Assembly (NCBI RefSeq): GCF_000003195.3
Contig: NC_012878.2
Location: 57,040,629-57,104,628 of the forward strand
Origin: Sorghum bicolor
Taxonomy: Eukaryota; Streptophyta; Magnoliopsida; Poales; Poaceae
Direction: 5' to 3'
Length of the DNA: 64,000 nt
This document shows positions 33,265 to 46,058 of the stretch, piece by piece. The position numbers and the translations under genes are program-made. Below the pieces are notes generated by a model that was not told the DNA's origin, did not search any database, and saw nothing but the letters and a program-made list of their open reading frames with translations. Numbering within the stretch: the stretch's first letter is position 1; each line of letters begins with the position of its first letter.

Positions 33265-36200
33265 TATGGAGGAAGAGTTTAGGTAAAGTCTGAATTTTAG
33301 ATTAGCATTGCCCTAGGCTACTGTTCCTTTCTTTTGTTCAATGGCTATGTTAAGACATTGTAATTCTACCTTGGATAATGCTCATGTTTCAGTTATTGAC
33401 AAGGCTGTAATGCGTTATTAGAGAGATATTTTTTGAATGCTTTAACTTATGATCCTTAAGGATGGATTAATCTGTTCGAGTCTAATTTGATGGAGCATAA
33501 CAATCTTTGGTGCCTCTAAATTGTGCTTGAGAATGTTGTATGATTTCGTCTCTCGTTACTGTTAGTGCTATAATTCACGCTTGGTATCTCAAGTACCTGC
33601 ATGTTTGCTAGTATATCACTGCAGGCAGGGTGTGTACTATGACCTTATGTTTTCTTACGATGCATGCTGAAAACTTTTTCAAACTTGTTCCATGGTATGT
33701 GTACAATAATTTAGATTTGTTGAGTGACAATGATGGCAATATTTTCAGTGTGCAGAGAAATTATAATTGTATTTGTGTTGACCAAAGTAATTCTATATCG
33801 TTGTATTTTTGACATTTTGCTAGCTTATAGTTAGGAAAGCACTAGCACTTATGTGTTTGAAACTGTTGATATAAAAAATGACATGCTCAGAAGAATGGAT
33901 ATAGTTGTTTATATGTATGTAGGTGATCCTAACTGAGGTGAGACTGACAAGAATTCTATGTCAATTATAGGGACAAACCAGCTTGAGGCTTTTAGTTTTT
34001 TTAAGTCTTTTTAACACTCATTCTTAGTGTGCATTTGGCACGTTTATTTTGGGTTATTATATAAATGTAGATTTGAAGTTGCTTTTGCCCATAATAAACA
34101 CCTAAATATTTGTGATGGGAAGTTATGCTGGTGATCTGTTAAGATTTTATAAGAGTATTTTGGATCTGTATGATTTTGCTGTCGTATTTATGATATTTAT
34201 GTGTGACTCTCTGAAGTCTATGCTGAGTTAAAATATGGAATCTAGTTTTGTCACTACTTGTCCAAAGTGTAACCCCACAGGATGAACAAATGTGTCGCAT
34301 GATAAGATGTATGTTTATAGAGGATCTCTGGATTTGTTAGTTGATCTTGTAATCAACTCCAGACCTTAACTATCCAGGAGAAATTAAACATTGTGTTATC
34401 GTTCTTTCAAATTGTTAGAAACTTCAAGCTTCTGACAACATATAACTATAAAGAGTTCAAGCTAGCTAAATCAAACAATCTAACATGTAGCGGAAAATAT
34501 CCGATAACCTACTACTTGATTTTGAATCCTTAGACTGTATGCCTTGATCTTGTCTAACGCTTCTCTGGGTTTGAGGTCCAGTGGTTTTCTATGCATTACT
34601 ACTCCTGGCATGAAGTGCTGAATGTAGCTTTGCATATATTAAGGTATAGTTGAGGAACCACCTGTTTTGTTCTAAGTTGTTTGTAGTTTTGTACAACCAC
34701 CAAGAAATAAGCTTGTCTGGTGAAACTACCTTATGTGTTTAAAAGTCTATAAGCCCAACAAGCCACTAAGGCATGAATTTTCAACTCTGATACTTTTGAA
34801 GATCCTCTCCACTCATGAACTGTGTGCCAATGAGCCAATGATGGTCCAAAAATTCTGTCTGATTTGTGGCATATATGTAAAATAGATAGACTGAATGCAT
34901 GTAGCCTACTGTAATGTGCCATCCAGATGGATCATGTCTTATTTCTTAACATGATTGTTGCTGCAGTTACATTTGCATTCTGTGTCATTCTAAAATACCA
35001 TCTTTGTAATTTAGGACCCCAGTTCATTTTTTCAACATAAGTATTTATCACCTTCTATTAGAAGTCACAAGTGAGGTATTGTTAAATTGGTGGTCTCACA
35101 TTTGGGTCGTGCCGCTAACTGTAGTAACAATTGAGAATAAGAATGATATCCCAAACCAAATAGAAGAGGTAGAGGCAAATAGTCCATCCAAACTAATAAG
35201 GCTCAGAAACTGAATGATTTATTGTTTGTTCTTTTAAATTAGTGTGAAGCTCTCTTGTTAAGTAGCTAATGTTCTCATGCATATTTTAAAGAAAACAGGT
35301 CCTGTTGACTTATTATTTTTCGTATTTGTTGAAACAAGTAAACCCTGATGGTACAATTTGATTGCTACTGTCTTTTGCAGATCATCCGTGTCAATCTCAT
35401 GCGATGGCATTCTCTGTCCAGTGAAAAGGACCGCTGGGTAGTAAACACTACTGCCCTCGGTTAGTCTGAAACAGACCTATTCTTGGGTTCATGGCAGTTT
35501 GTAATCTAGTACATGATTAATTGAAGACTAGAAGTTCCTAGTGTAAAGCTTTGTTGGCAGTGTTTCTCCTGGCTGTTTACCTGATTGTTTTATTGACTGT
35601 GTAGCTCAGAGTGTCTGACCTTATCTGAGAAAATATGGTAAAGGAAAATGGTCTTGGAATCATTTCCTAGTCTTGTCTGGAAACATGCAAATTGCAGGAT
35701 ACTTGGTTTGACGAATGAGGTGCTCTGTCTTTTTCTCGTTCCTCGATAGGGTGTGTTTGGTTTGAAGAATGAGGTGATGCATTATCTTCTTACTCCCACT
35801 GTTGGTATTTGGTTTGTGTAATGGAATGAGTTGATTCGTCACCACCTCGTTCTTCACAAGCTAATAATGAGGAATGAGTTGATTTTACCAAAATTCATGG
35901 ATTGAACTCACACAAACAAAACACACATTTATGTTTGGTTTGTAGAATAGGATAAGTTGATCTATCACCACCTCATTTTTAGAGAATGGAGCCATTACAC
36001 TAAATTTGATTAATGGGTTGACATTCTTGCGGTCTTGCCTACTTCGCCGCTTGCATGTAAACTACGAATGGCGTAAAGGTTACCTTGTAAATCTGCTACA
36101 AAGTGGTAGGCACAGTTTACGCGAGTGAATGCAACAATTGTTGTGAATGCTCCCTTGCTTGCTGCTTGGCGGTAGACAATTTGTATCGGTAACGCCCATT

Positions 36201-36413
36201 TCAGTGGAGGCACAGCAACTAAATTTGCATGGTTCCTTCTCACTCTTCATCTTACCATTTTGGGAAATCAGAAGGCAGAAAAAGGCGCCACAAAGACCGG
36301 AATCAAATCATGATGCATTTTGGGATACTCCGAATAGCTATGATCTTGTTCGCTGCTCTAAAAAGTCATGGCTTTCACTGATTTATCATGAGAGAAAAAT
36401 ACTATTGCACTAG
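33265..36413. other. Trihelix 3' region and intergenic DNA
   Basis: A donor-like AG|GTAAAG shortly after the stop and a CAG at 35379-35381 suggest the 3' UTR could be spliced, which is speculative. 35690-35990 contains repeated GTTTGGTTTG and GAATGAGGTGAT motifs, probably miniature-transposon remnants. No coding region was seen. Confidence 0.4.
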
Positions 36414-36690
36414 AGGCCCTCTTTAGTTCTCTATCAAAAAACTTTTCACTTAACCCAACAAATCTTTGACACATTGCATGAAGCATTAAATATAAACAAA
36501 AAAACTAATTACACAGTTTAGTTGTAAATCACGAGATAAAACTTTTAAGCCTAATTAGTCTATGATTATCTATAATTGCTACAGTAACCCACATATACTA
36601 ATCATAAATTAATTAGGTTTAATAAATCCATCTCGAGTTTCTAAGCAAGCTATGTAATTTAATTTTTATTAGTATCCAAAAACCCCTCTC
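36414..36690. mobile_element. Tourist-like MITE, rearranged
   Basis: Starts GAGGCCCTCTTTAGTTCTC with the forward-type interior (AAATATAAACAAAAAAAC, ACACAGTTTAG). It then passes into inverted-type blocks from about 36600, so two copies may be joined. The right end is uncertain. Confidence 0.6.
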
Positions 36691-37275
36691 GATATCCTTT
36701 TAACAGTCTCGCAGTACATTTCAATTTGATAACATCATTCGAAACAAAACGCAAATCTGCAAGCGACAGCAGGCTCCATTAGGCTGTCTCCAATAGGAGA
36801 TTCATGTGGGAACTCAAAACCAAAATAGGTCTTCAACACAATAATATAACCTCCAACAGAGTATTTATATGGAAGAAGATTCATTTTGAGTATCAGGAGA
36901 GGCATAACTCAAACGGCCTCGAGACCCATTTATAGAAAGTGTTGTCTTCTAGTTCTTTTGTTGGAGAAAACTGGAAATTAAACTTTTGTACTGTAGTGCT
37001 ACCAAAAAGGAATGAATCTTGTATTTTGGATGATCGGTGGAGATAGTCTTACGGCTAGGAGTAGCAGACTAGCAGGGCGCGGCGCAGCGAATGAGGCAGA
37101 ATAATTCCCAATTGGAATAATGTTTCAAATTTCAACTGAATACTACAAGTCCCACAGAATGATGCTAAACTAGTATCTACGCAGGACACTTTCACAGAGC
37201 AGTGCTTACAGAAGCATGGAAGGCTCGGAGCTTCCAGGTTCCGATCTCCCAATGCAGGCCACTAAAAGCATCCGA
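36691..37275. other. Intergenic
   Basis: Contains GGCTGTCTCCAATAGGAGAT at 36782-36801, likely the end of another miniature element. Nothing else was recognised. Confidence 0.35.
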
Positions 37276-37505
37276 GGCCTTGTTTAGTTCCATTTTTTTT
37301 TAAAAAAAAGATACTGTAGTATTTTCGTTTATATTTAACAAATATTATTCAATTATAAATTAACTAGGTTCAAAAGATTCGTCTCGCAAATTACAGTTGA
37401 ACTGTAAATTAATTTTATTTTCGTCTATATTTAATACTTCATGCATGCGTATAAAGATTCAATGCGACGGGAAATCTAAAAAAATTTACAATTTTTTTTT
37501 GAAGT
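37276..37505. mobile_element. Tourist-like MITE, right end decayed
   Basis: Left end GAGGCCTTGTTTAGTTCC and inverted-type interior (GATACTGTAGTATTTTCG, AATACTTCATGCATGC). The right end fades into a poly-T run. Confidence 0.7.
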
Positions 37506-37825
37506 AAGTCATTTTTGCACACCTGACAGATGATGCATCCATAATGATATGATCTCTGACAGATTCATAAGAGAGAAACGACATGAATCTTGCAGAGATT
37601 AGTTCACCACATTGCAAAATAAAATAGTGAATCGGCGTGCTGACAATAATTCGTGTGAATAAAAAGCTAATAATTGGCATCAATTGGCATTTATATATAT
37701 ATCCGTGTTATATGTGCTTTAGCATTCATTTGTCTCTATTAGTATCAATTGTGGTTTATTGCCTGATTACAACTGTTTGATATATTTAATTTAATTCTAC
37801 TTGATTAACTTCAAAGTCCTATCAA

Positions 37826-38056
37826 GAACATATTCAGTTGGCAAAATTTTTTGTTTTTGGCTACTGTAGCATTTCGTTTTTATTTGACAAACATTGTCCA
37901 ATCACGGAGTAACTAGGCTCAAAAGATTCATCTCACAAATTACAGGTAAACTGTGCAGTTAGTTTTTATTTTTGATTATATTTAATGCTCCATGCATACG
38001 ATGAAAAATTCGATGTGACGGGAAATCTTGAAAATTTTTGCGAACTAAACCAGGCC
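37826..38056. mobile_element. Tourist-like MITE
   Basis: Interior of the inverted type (CTACTGTAGCATTTCG, TTAATGCTCCATGCATAC). The right end is GCGAACTAAACCAGGCC followed by TTA; the left end is eroded. Confidence 0.75.
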
Positions 38057-38471
38057 TTAATAGAGCACAGGGCCAGCCGGCCAGGCCCCCTTCCATTTTG
38101 TTATTGGTTAGCTGTCTCTTCCTGTCTTCCATATATGTAAGTAAGTAATTTCACTCTGCATAGTCAGGGGCAGATTGAAGGCCAAAGGTGGCCATTGCAC
38201 ATTCTGGTTTTACAATTAGCCAAAGCAAAATCTAATCATCCACGCTTATAAACAAAAGCACTAAATTAAAGCACTCTATAAGCTTAGCTGGCTCTGGAAG
38301 TTTGATCAAGCTCCACCACTGTGTGCAGTTGTTTAGTTGAAAATTTTCTTGCTTGAACTTTGTGTCAGTGGTGTTTCTTCTAATGCATGTTTACATTTTT
38401 ATCCATTCCTTTTGTGGTAGGGTCAATGTGAAGTTGTACTCACTAATTTGCATTGTAATCCTAATGAACAG

Positions 38472-39421
38472 GAGTACTTAGAACTTGCTTTTGCTGGAAA
38501 ATCAGCACTACCATTCCTTGAGTAGTCCTATAGTACGTATGAATTCTATTGTCTTCCTTTCCTTACATATATGGAAGTCAGATTTGTTCTTCTGTTAGCT
38601 CTTTTGTATTATTTTCACATAATTTGAACACCTTCATTGAGTGGTTCTATAGTACTTCTGAATTCTGATTTGAATGGTACAACTACAAATTATCACACAG
38701 ATGTGGTTAACAAATCGGGAATGCCTTCTATTCTCCTATTTGGGGACCAGTGTTGTCTAACTTTATTTACAGCTCTTCTATTTATTCTATCTGTCACTTT
38801 GCTGTAATAGTTGTTGATGGTAAGTTTACCTGTCCTGCTGCTGTTACAGGTTAGATTTCTCACAAAATTTACCATCCCAACATTGACAAGGTAGGAAAAT
38901 GGTACTGTTTGCCTTTTTTTATTGTTGCAAGAAAGTGATGCCTCATCTCTGTCATAATTTTGCCGACATTCTTAAGGACAAATGGAAATGGAGTCCGGTC
39001 TTCAGATACGTACAGTTCTGCTGAGGCAACATAGTTCTGATGTTGGGTGATTTATGATGTTGTACTCTGTATTGTATTTACAGTATCCAATTTTCGTCTT
39101 GCAATATGTATTTCTCTACTGCCTACTTCAATGGTTCTAGCATATCAGTGTGCTACCACACTGCCCCCTGACAATATTCGCTCTTCAGCATTCAGGCACT
39201 TCTGAGCGCCCCAAATCCAGATGATCCTCTCTCAGACAACATTGCGAGACACTGGAAATCCAATGAAGCTGAAGCTGTTGAGACAGGTACTTGTAGCTGC
39301 ACTAAACACAGCTATGAAAAAAGTGGTGGATTCTGCTTCACGTTTATACAGATGCCCTAATATGGCGGCGTTTGGTCTTTCAGCGAAGGAGTGGACTCGC
39401 CTGTATGCAAGTGGGGCATGA
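38472..39421 (+). pseudogene. UBC13-type ubiquitin-conjugating enzyme relic (5'-truncated, frameshifted)
   Basis: Four or five exon remnants follow the plant UBC13 (UBC35/36) gene order. About 38472-38505 is a badly decayed LELFLPEEYP exon. 38850-38890 encodes VRFLTK...HPNIDK but has lost one base. About 38960-39026 is the ILKDKWSP...IRTVLL exon, with a 6-bp AAATGG duplication, further small deletions and a GC instead of GT donor. 39189-39286 is intact and encodes [20 protein letters not shown] and [12 protein letters not shown]. 39384-39421 encodes AKEWTRLYASGA plus stop. Introns are retained, so it arose by DNA duplication, not retroposition. The N-terminal exons with the first part of the E2 fold are absent, and the exon carrying the catalytic-cysteine segment is damaged. 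The functional E2 would make K63-linked ubiquitin chains with a UEV partner. Confidence 0.88.
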
Positions 39422-41152
39422 CAACCAAGTGTTATTTCAGATGTAATAACACTTCCATAGTTTGGAGCCGATTGAATACCCCGCTTGCTTGATGAGAGCA
39501 AATCTGTTGAACGTTGCAATGGGGTCAAAAACATGTCTGCGAATCTTGCTTTGTATACTTGTGGCTGTAGCTCCATTCGCTGCAGTGCCCGTAAGCATCA
39601 AAGCAGGTGTTGCTTTGTCTGTTCCTATCTGACCATCAGTTGCATATCCAACGTGTCCCATCTATGCTCTGAGGTTTCAGAATCATGCTGCCGGAACTCC
39701 GCTAGCTTGTTCTTATTTTGCTTCTTTACTCGGGAGCACTGAAACCTCCTAGGGTACCTCGGCGAACCATGGCTAAATTGTTAATTTGGAGGCTGTTTCG
39801 CCATAATTTGTCAACACTGTCCGGAGGAGCTCCTTAAAGGCTTGGTCAGTTAATCCCCTCTGATCCATAGGGGGATTGGAAGGGATGAGGAAAAATTTTA
39901 ATTTGCAGGGAGATTCAATTCTCTTCAATTCCCGCTAAACTGAACAAGGCCTAATAGTTTTAGCATGCATTGTTTTTTTTTTCTCATTTGGTACAAATGT
40001 ATTGGCTAATCCTTGACCATTGCGTTGTGTTTGATGTATCTTGGTAAACCTTCATTCCATGCACTGTATTTCATACGTGGTGCAAACATGCAAAGCATTT
40101 GAAAATGCACTTGGGTCACTAAAAAATAAACTTGGTACATCTATATTGTCTGTATGCATATACATGCAAAAGTTAAGATGTAAACTCAAACTAGACATAC
40201 AAAAAAGTAAATTTCAGGTACATGTGTAGACAATTTCTGGTTTTTAGTCTCGTAGAGTTGTACAAACGCATATGAAGTTTTTTTATTTTCATACGATTTT
40301 TTCTAGTTTAAAAGTTTGCATATATAATGGATATACCCAGTTTTAAAAATTGTTGAGCAACTGAAATACGTTTTAAAAAAGTGGTTTTGCAGTAACACGC
40401 GTCATGTTTTTGCACTAACACCAATGGACTTGTGTCCGCATGTCGTGCCGTATTATGGCAGGCCGCAATACGGGAGCACGGCCCATGGACGTCAGCCAGC
40501 AGGGCCGTCCACGACACATCCCACAATGGCATCCCCCCGACCCCGAGGCAAGGAAAAGGGCCGACGCCGACCCAAGACGCCCTACGTTGCGCGCTGCGCA
40601 AAACCAAAACCTGGTGGAATCGAATCTTCTGCAGCTGCTGGATCAGCAGATAAGCTCGGGCGCTCCTTTTCTGTCAACGGGAAGGGGGTGAGGGTCGCTA
40701 TGGTACTCCATCGGCTTTGGCAATTTGGCTTCTCGTCTCGGCGAGGACGTACGGAATGCTGGATCGCTTGTTGTTGCCTGTGCTCAGCCTCAGCCTGACA
40801 GCCAGCGCGCTATGATATGGATATGCCAGCCCATTGGCTCTGGTCCTGGCTTCCTTATCCACTCTTCGATTCCATCACCATCCCACTAGCCATAACGACC
40901 ACTTGGCCACAGACTAAGGCCCTGTTGCCTGTTGGTTTAAAAATCATCTGTCATTCGCAGCGTTTTTTTTAACAAATAATATTTTCAATCATAACTTTTT
41001 AAATAGGTAAATAGGCTCTAAAACGCACCATTGTACTGTATGTGGGCGCTGGTTGTGGGTTGCTCGCCTCGTTCGCCCGGGCGGCTGGTCCTGCCGTGCC
41101 GGCTGCCGCAGCAACCTCTCGACGTGCCGGCCACACCACACACTCTTACTAG
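39422..41152. other. Relic 3' flank, short MITE and unassigned DNA
   Basis: 39422-39760 may be former 3' UTR of the UBC relic. 39838-39953 is a short miniature element (AGGCTTGGTCAGTTAATCCC to AACTGAACAAGGCC). 40400-40800 is GC-rich with short unsupported ORFs. 40920-41150 is unassigned. Confidence 0.45.
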
Positions 41153-41395
41153 GGCCTTGTTTAGTTCACCCTGAAAACCAAAAAGTTTTCAAGATTCCCT
41201 GTCACATCGAATCTTGTGGCACATGCATGAAACATTAAATATAGACGAAAACAAAAACTAATTACACAGTTTAGCTGAAAATCACGAGACGAATCTTTTA
41301 ATCCTAGTTAGTGCATGATTGGATAATATTTGTCACAAACAAACGAAAGTGCTACAGTTCCGAAAAGTTTTCACTTTTCGGAACTAAACAAGGCC
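41153..41395. mobile_element. Tourist-like MITE, well preserved
   Basis: GGCCTTGTTTAGTTCACC to GGAACTAAACAAGGCC with TAG on both sides (41150-41152, 41396-41398). The forward-type interior is nearly intact, and the last 35 bp (CCGAAAAGTTTTCACTTTTCGG) form their own small palindrome. Confidence 0.85.
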
Positions 41396-42396
41396 TAGCA
41401 AGCAGCAACTGTTGCTTTCACCACGCCCGTCTAGCTAGGTAGCCCCAGGCCGGCACAGTTGTAGGATAAGAAAGAACGTGCTGTGCCAGATGGATGCAAC
41501 GCATGCACCTCCCAACACTTGGATAGCGATGCAATATATAGTCGGGGCTTTGTTTAATTGGATAATTGGATCACGTGACTAACAATCCTAGAGGAATCAA
41601 AGCAGGCTGTAACTGGTACGTAGGCAGCAAGGACCGGCGCGCGACGAAGGACCGCCGGCCACGAGGAGAGCCAGCAGGGCAGGCTAGCTACCAATCAACT
41701 ACTGCATCGATGATCGATCGCAGTCGCATGCCATGCGCCTGTCGGCTGTCACCCCCCCATGCATGCATGTTTATCTCAAACCTCAACTTGTCAAGAGCTA
41801 CAGCGCTCGCTAGCGGCCTACTAGCTAGCTAAGCTACCTGCACCTGGTGGCGTAGCATAGCACACACGGGAGCGTATGCGTATGGTGCATTGCATGCAAA
41901 AGATGCAATGCAACGCGAAAAGAAGCTAGCTAGCACGAGCGACTTGTCCAATCTGGATTCAGGCCACAGGGTCCAGGGGCAGGGGATCCCCTCCTGGTCC
42001 CTCCTGCCGCCACCACCACCGCTGCCGCTTCCGCTTCCACCTGGCGCGCGACAAAGATTCTCTCTTGTGTCTTTGCGATGGATGCTCCACGATCCGGGAC
42101 GAACACAGCACGAAGCCGGATTGAATTGAAGGGGCCTGGGCCTCCATCCCGGTCCTGATTGATTCGCTCCCATCGGAATAGCCGGCCGCTCAGCTGTTCG
42201 TGTGTGTATGTATGGCAGCTCCCCGTCTCCAATCCCGACTCCACAGTGCCGCACAGCCACTGCTGGTCTATCAATCATCGCTCCCTTCGAGCAAGGCTAA
42301 TAATATATGTCACTTGCTAAATGTAAAATTTTTTGCAGCTTTATTTCAGCTCATTCATATAGCAGCTAAATATTCACTATTAATACATGGTTCATC
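41396..42396. other. Intergenic
   Basis: Mixed-composition DNA with many GCATGC/GCTAGC palindromes and no supported gene. The overlapping ORFs near 41829-42278 have no recognisable product. Confidence 0.4.
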
Positions 42397-42649
42397 TCAA
42401 GATGGCAACGGGGCTATCCTCGTCGGGTTTGAACGAAACGTTCTCTCCCCCGAGTGAATCAAAACTCCCCGCTCTCCGTCCCCGTCCCCGCCATCGGGGA
42501 TACATTTTCCCCGTCCCAGTCCCCAAACAGGGATTTCATCCCCGATTCAACAGCACCACTTGCGACCACGACAGGATCCAATTTCAGGCGCAACTGAAGA
42601 TCTTCACTACCCCGTGATGTAGGATCTAATTCCAGACGCCATCCCTGGG

Positions 42650-42900
42650 AAAGCTCTCAGCGAGCTCTCAGAGCCGCGGCCCGCGGTGGTCGGGGGAAGG
42701 GGGAGGGGGTGGCGGCGGAGCTCTCAGAGCCGCTGGGGAGGGGGAGGGTGGCGGCGACAAAGCTCTCAGAGTCAGAGCCAAAGCCCGCAGGGGAGGGGGA
42801 GGATGGGAGGGGGCGGCGGCAGAGCTCTCAGAGCCACGAGAGGAGGGGGAGGGGGAGGGGGCGGTGAGCCGGCAAAGGAGCTCTCAGAGTCGCGGCTCCT
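42650..42900. repeat. Degenerate minisatellite AGCTCTCAGAGCC in G-rich DNA
   Basis: Six AGCTCTCAG-containing units (five extend into AGCTCTCAGAGYC), spaced irregularly between GGGAGGGGGAGG tracts within the hAT element. The G-rich strand could form quadruplexes. Confidence 0.8.
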
Positions 42901-43008
42901 GCACTCGTGCGACATCGGGGAAGAAGTGCGAGCGTCGGGCTACGGCGTGGGGAAGAAAGTGCGGCGCCTGGAGACAAATGGATGGTGAGAAGGAGGAGCT
43001 AGGGTTTC

Positions 43009-43144
<136 letters not shown>

Positions 43145-43203
43145 AGTTTTGGGCTGGATTAATTGGGCCTCTATGCACTATGGCGGTTATGGGCTATACT
43201 CGG

Positions 43204-43611
43204 TGTGGGGGTATAAACCCCTATACCCTCATGGGCCTATATGGGCCGCACCATCAGAGGTGGCTCGACCCACAGGATGAAGACATGCGGCGCACAACTG
43301 ATCGGCGTGCACCGCAAGGCTACAAGATATTGTACCAAATAGGATACTTTGCTTGTAACTCTGTCCCTTCAGGATATATAAGGAGGGGCAGGGGTCCCCT
43401 AGAGGACAAGTCATACATCATATTCTCTCAACACAAATCAATACAACCAGACGCAGGACGTAGGTATTACGCCAACTCGGCGGCCGAACCTGGATAAAAA
43501 GCTTGTCCGTGTCTTGCGTCACCATCGAGTTCGTAGTTTGCGCACCGTCTACCGATAAACTACTACCGTGGGTATACCCCAAGGTAGACTGCCGACCAGC
43601 TTTCGTCGACA
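43204..43611 (+). repeat. 5' LTR
   Basis: 408 bp, TG...CA ends. It carries TATATAAG at 43375-43382, a plausible start for element transcription. The 3' partner is 45469-45876. Confidence 0.95.
43375..43382 (+). promoter_or_regulatory. LTR TATA box
   Basis: TATATAAG followed by GGAGGGGCAGG. The same box recurs at 45640-45647 in the 3' LTR, 2265 bp away, exactly the LTR spacing. Confidence 0.6.
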
Positions 43612-44544
43612 GTGGCGCGCCAGGTAGGGGGTGTGCGTACAGCTCTTCCGACGAACAAGATGGCCATCATCCCTGACTTCGCGGCCATGGCGGGCGACTT
43701 CACGTTCACCGTCAGCTTCAACAACTTCACCGCCATGACCACGGAGGAGGTGTAGATCCGATCTGCGCCAACCACTTCTTCATCGACGTCGGCGGCGGCT
43801 TCAACCACGCTGGCTATGACTCTGACTACTCCAGCAACGTCTCCGACCACGCCGACAACGCGTCACCCGCTTCCCTGCTACAAAGGGAGGCAGATCGACA
43901 ACACCGACCTGCTCGGGCCATCGACCAAATTGTTTAGCCTACTTGCTCTGACCACCAGTCGCAATAATAATCGCCGCGAAGAACGACGCTACGACAACAG
44001 CGACCACCGTCATGACAAGTCGAAAAGCTCGAGGGCCGGACAATTTTGTCGTCACCGACTAGACTTTCATCCAAAGATAAGTACACTTCTAATATCTTAT
44101 TTATTTTTGGCATAATATTTTTTATTATCCTTCAAAAACAACTTTTTGTTTAGCCACACTAGTTTTTTCTCCTACACGAGCTTTCCAGAGCCGGTACTGT
44201 CTCCGACTCCTCCCTACACGTGCACGAGATCCGCCCTCTGCGTTCCGGGTGGTCGGCAGTAGCTCTCTGGCGAGGCTGGCAATCCCACGCGTGTCTAGGT
44301 TCCGCACCTCATGCTGATTGTTGGCTAGACCAGAGCTGGTACAAGCTCTAGGATGAATTAACTACTTGTGCTAATTTTATAACAAAAAATCTAAAACTTA
44401 TCTCAGTACTGATTTTTATCTAAAGTTTATTTATACATCATGTACTACCTATTATTTATATTTATTTTTCAGGGGTTTGGCCCAGTCGACAAGCTACGCT
44501 CGGGGACTCGTCGACTATTCCTTACGCTGTGCCCGGGGACTGCT

Positions 44545-44990
44545 CCGACCACCGAGCACGTTTACGTTCCCAACCACGCTCGGGGACTTGTCGACTAGTC
44601 TCTATGCTGTGCTCGAAGACTGTGCCGACCACCGAGCACGTTTACGTCCCCAACCACGCTCGGGGACTCGTCCACCGGTCCCTACGCCGTGCTCGGGGAC
44701 TGTGCCGACCACCGAGCACTATACGCTCGGGGACTGGTCGACCAGCTCACCAATTGAGAGTTTGGGGATTGCACCGACCACCGAGCACTATACGCTCGGG
44801 GACTGGTCGACCAGCTCACCAATTTGAGAGTTTGGGGATTGCACCGACCACCGAGCACTATACGCTCGGGGACTGGTCGACCAGCCCACCAATTTGAGAA
44901 TTCGGGGACTGTACCGACCACCGAGCGTTATATGCTCGGGGACTGGTCGATTAGTCTATTCAATTGCAGACGAGCATGATATGCTCGGGG
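44545..44990 (+). repeat. Tandem repeat CCGACCACCGAGCAC...GCTCGGGGACT
   Basis: CCGACCACCGAGC begins units at 44545, 44625, 44705, 44774, 44844 and 44914, so the period changes from 80 bp to 69-70 bp. Each unit contains CGCTCGGGGACT and a GTCGAC. It lies in the 3' half of the retrotransposon interior. Confidence 0.92.
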
Positions 44991-45468
44991 ACTGGTAAAT
45001 TCAATTTTTTAGACCTTGCTACAAGGCTCATACTTCGCCTTCCAGCAAGCTCGGGGACTACATCGGTACGATGCATCTGTCGATGCATCTCGGTTTTAGA
45101 ATTTCTATGATTTTCTTTTTAGACCCTGGCACCACGTGCCTACGTCACCTACTACCAGGCTCGGGGACTAAGTGGGCACACTTCACCTTGCGGTGAATAT
45201 GCTTGCTTTTTTGAGGTCTATACTTTTCAGAAAAGTAAAGTGGGCACACTTCACCAGGAAAGAAATCTTTTTTAATTAAGAGCACCATGCATTCTTCGAA
45301 CAACCTGCTTCTTCGATGTCAATGTTGATCAACTGTCTTTTGAGTTGGTCAAAATACCGTTGCAACTGTTTGGGCGACTTTCCTACTTATTGAAGACGTC
45401 AAGCCTCACTGATCGAAGAAGCTCAAGACAGCGTGTTACATCACAATACATGGTGCTCGGGGACTAGC

Positions 45469-45876
45469 TGTGGGGGTATAAACCCCTATACCCTCATGGG
45501 CCTATATGGGCCGCACCATCAGAGGTGGCTCGACCCACAGGATGAAGACATGCGGCGCACAACTGATCGGCGTGCACCGTAAGGCTACAAGATATTGTAC
45601 CAAATAGGATACTTTGCTTGTAACTCTGTCCCTTCAGGATATATAAGGAGGGGCAGGGGTCTCCTAGAGGACAAGTCATACATCATATTCTCTCAACACA
45701 AATCAATACAACCAGACGCAGGACGTAGGTATTACGCCAACTCGGCGGCCGAACCTGGATAAAAAGCTTGTCCGTGTCTTGCGTCACCATCGAGTTCGTA
45801 GTTTGCGCACCGTCTACCGATAAACTACTACCGTGGGTATACCCCAAGGTAGACTGCCGACCAGCTTTCGTCGACA
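45469..45876 (+). repeat. 3' LTR
   Basis: 408 bp, identical to the 5' LTR except for two C-to-T differences. It is preceded by GCTCGGGGACTAGC, a weak polypurine-tract candidate. Confidence 0.95.
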
Positions 45877-46058
45877 CTCGGGGACTCAGCGGGGAATGGG
45901 GACGGGGAGGTAGGGAACGTTCCCATCCCCGCCTCACCCGACGGGGCTGAGATTCAGCCATTAACGTCTCTGTGGGGGACAAATCTACCCTATTTTCTTC
46001 CCCTAATGGAGGAAATCCCCATCGGGGATCGGGGCCCGTTGCCATCTTGAGGTTCATC

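Larger units (their letters stand above)
43204..45876 (+). mobile_element. Non-autonomous LTR retrotransposon (LARD-like), young
   Basis: Two 408-bp LTRs bound a 1857-bp interior. LTRs begin TGTGGGGG and end GTCGACA; the 5-bp target duplication CTCGG is present at 43199-43203 and 45877-45881. A primer-binding-like TGGCGCGCCAGGTAGGGG starts one base after the 5' LTR. The interior encodes only a 31-codon remnant (43660-43755, MAIIPDFAAMAG start). No protease, reverse transcriptase or integrase was seen, so mobilisation would need a related autonomous element, probably Gypsy-like judging by the repeated GCTCGGGGACT motif (inference). The LTRs differ at two sites only (C43315/T45580 and C43397/T45662). 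Confidence 0.93.

Noticed and set aside
43204..45876. CRISPR-like repeated units in the 44.5-45.0 kb array
   Set aside because: The repeats are 69-80-bp tandem units inside an LTR element of a plant genome, without short identical repeats and unique spacers.
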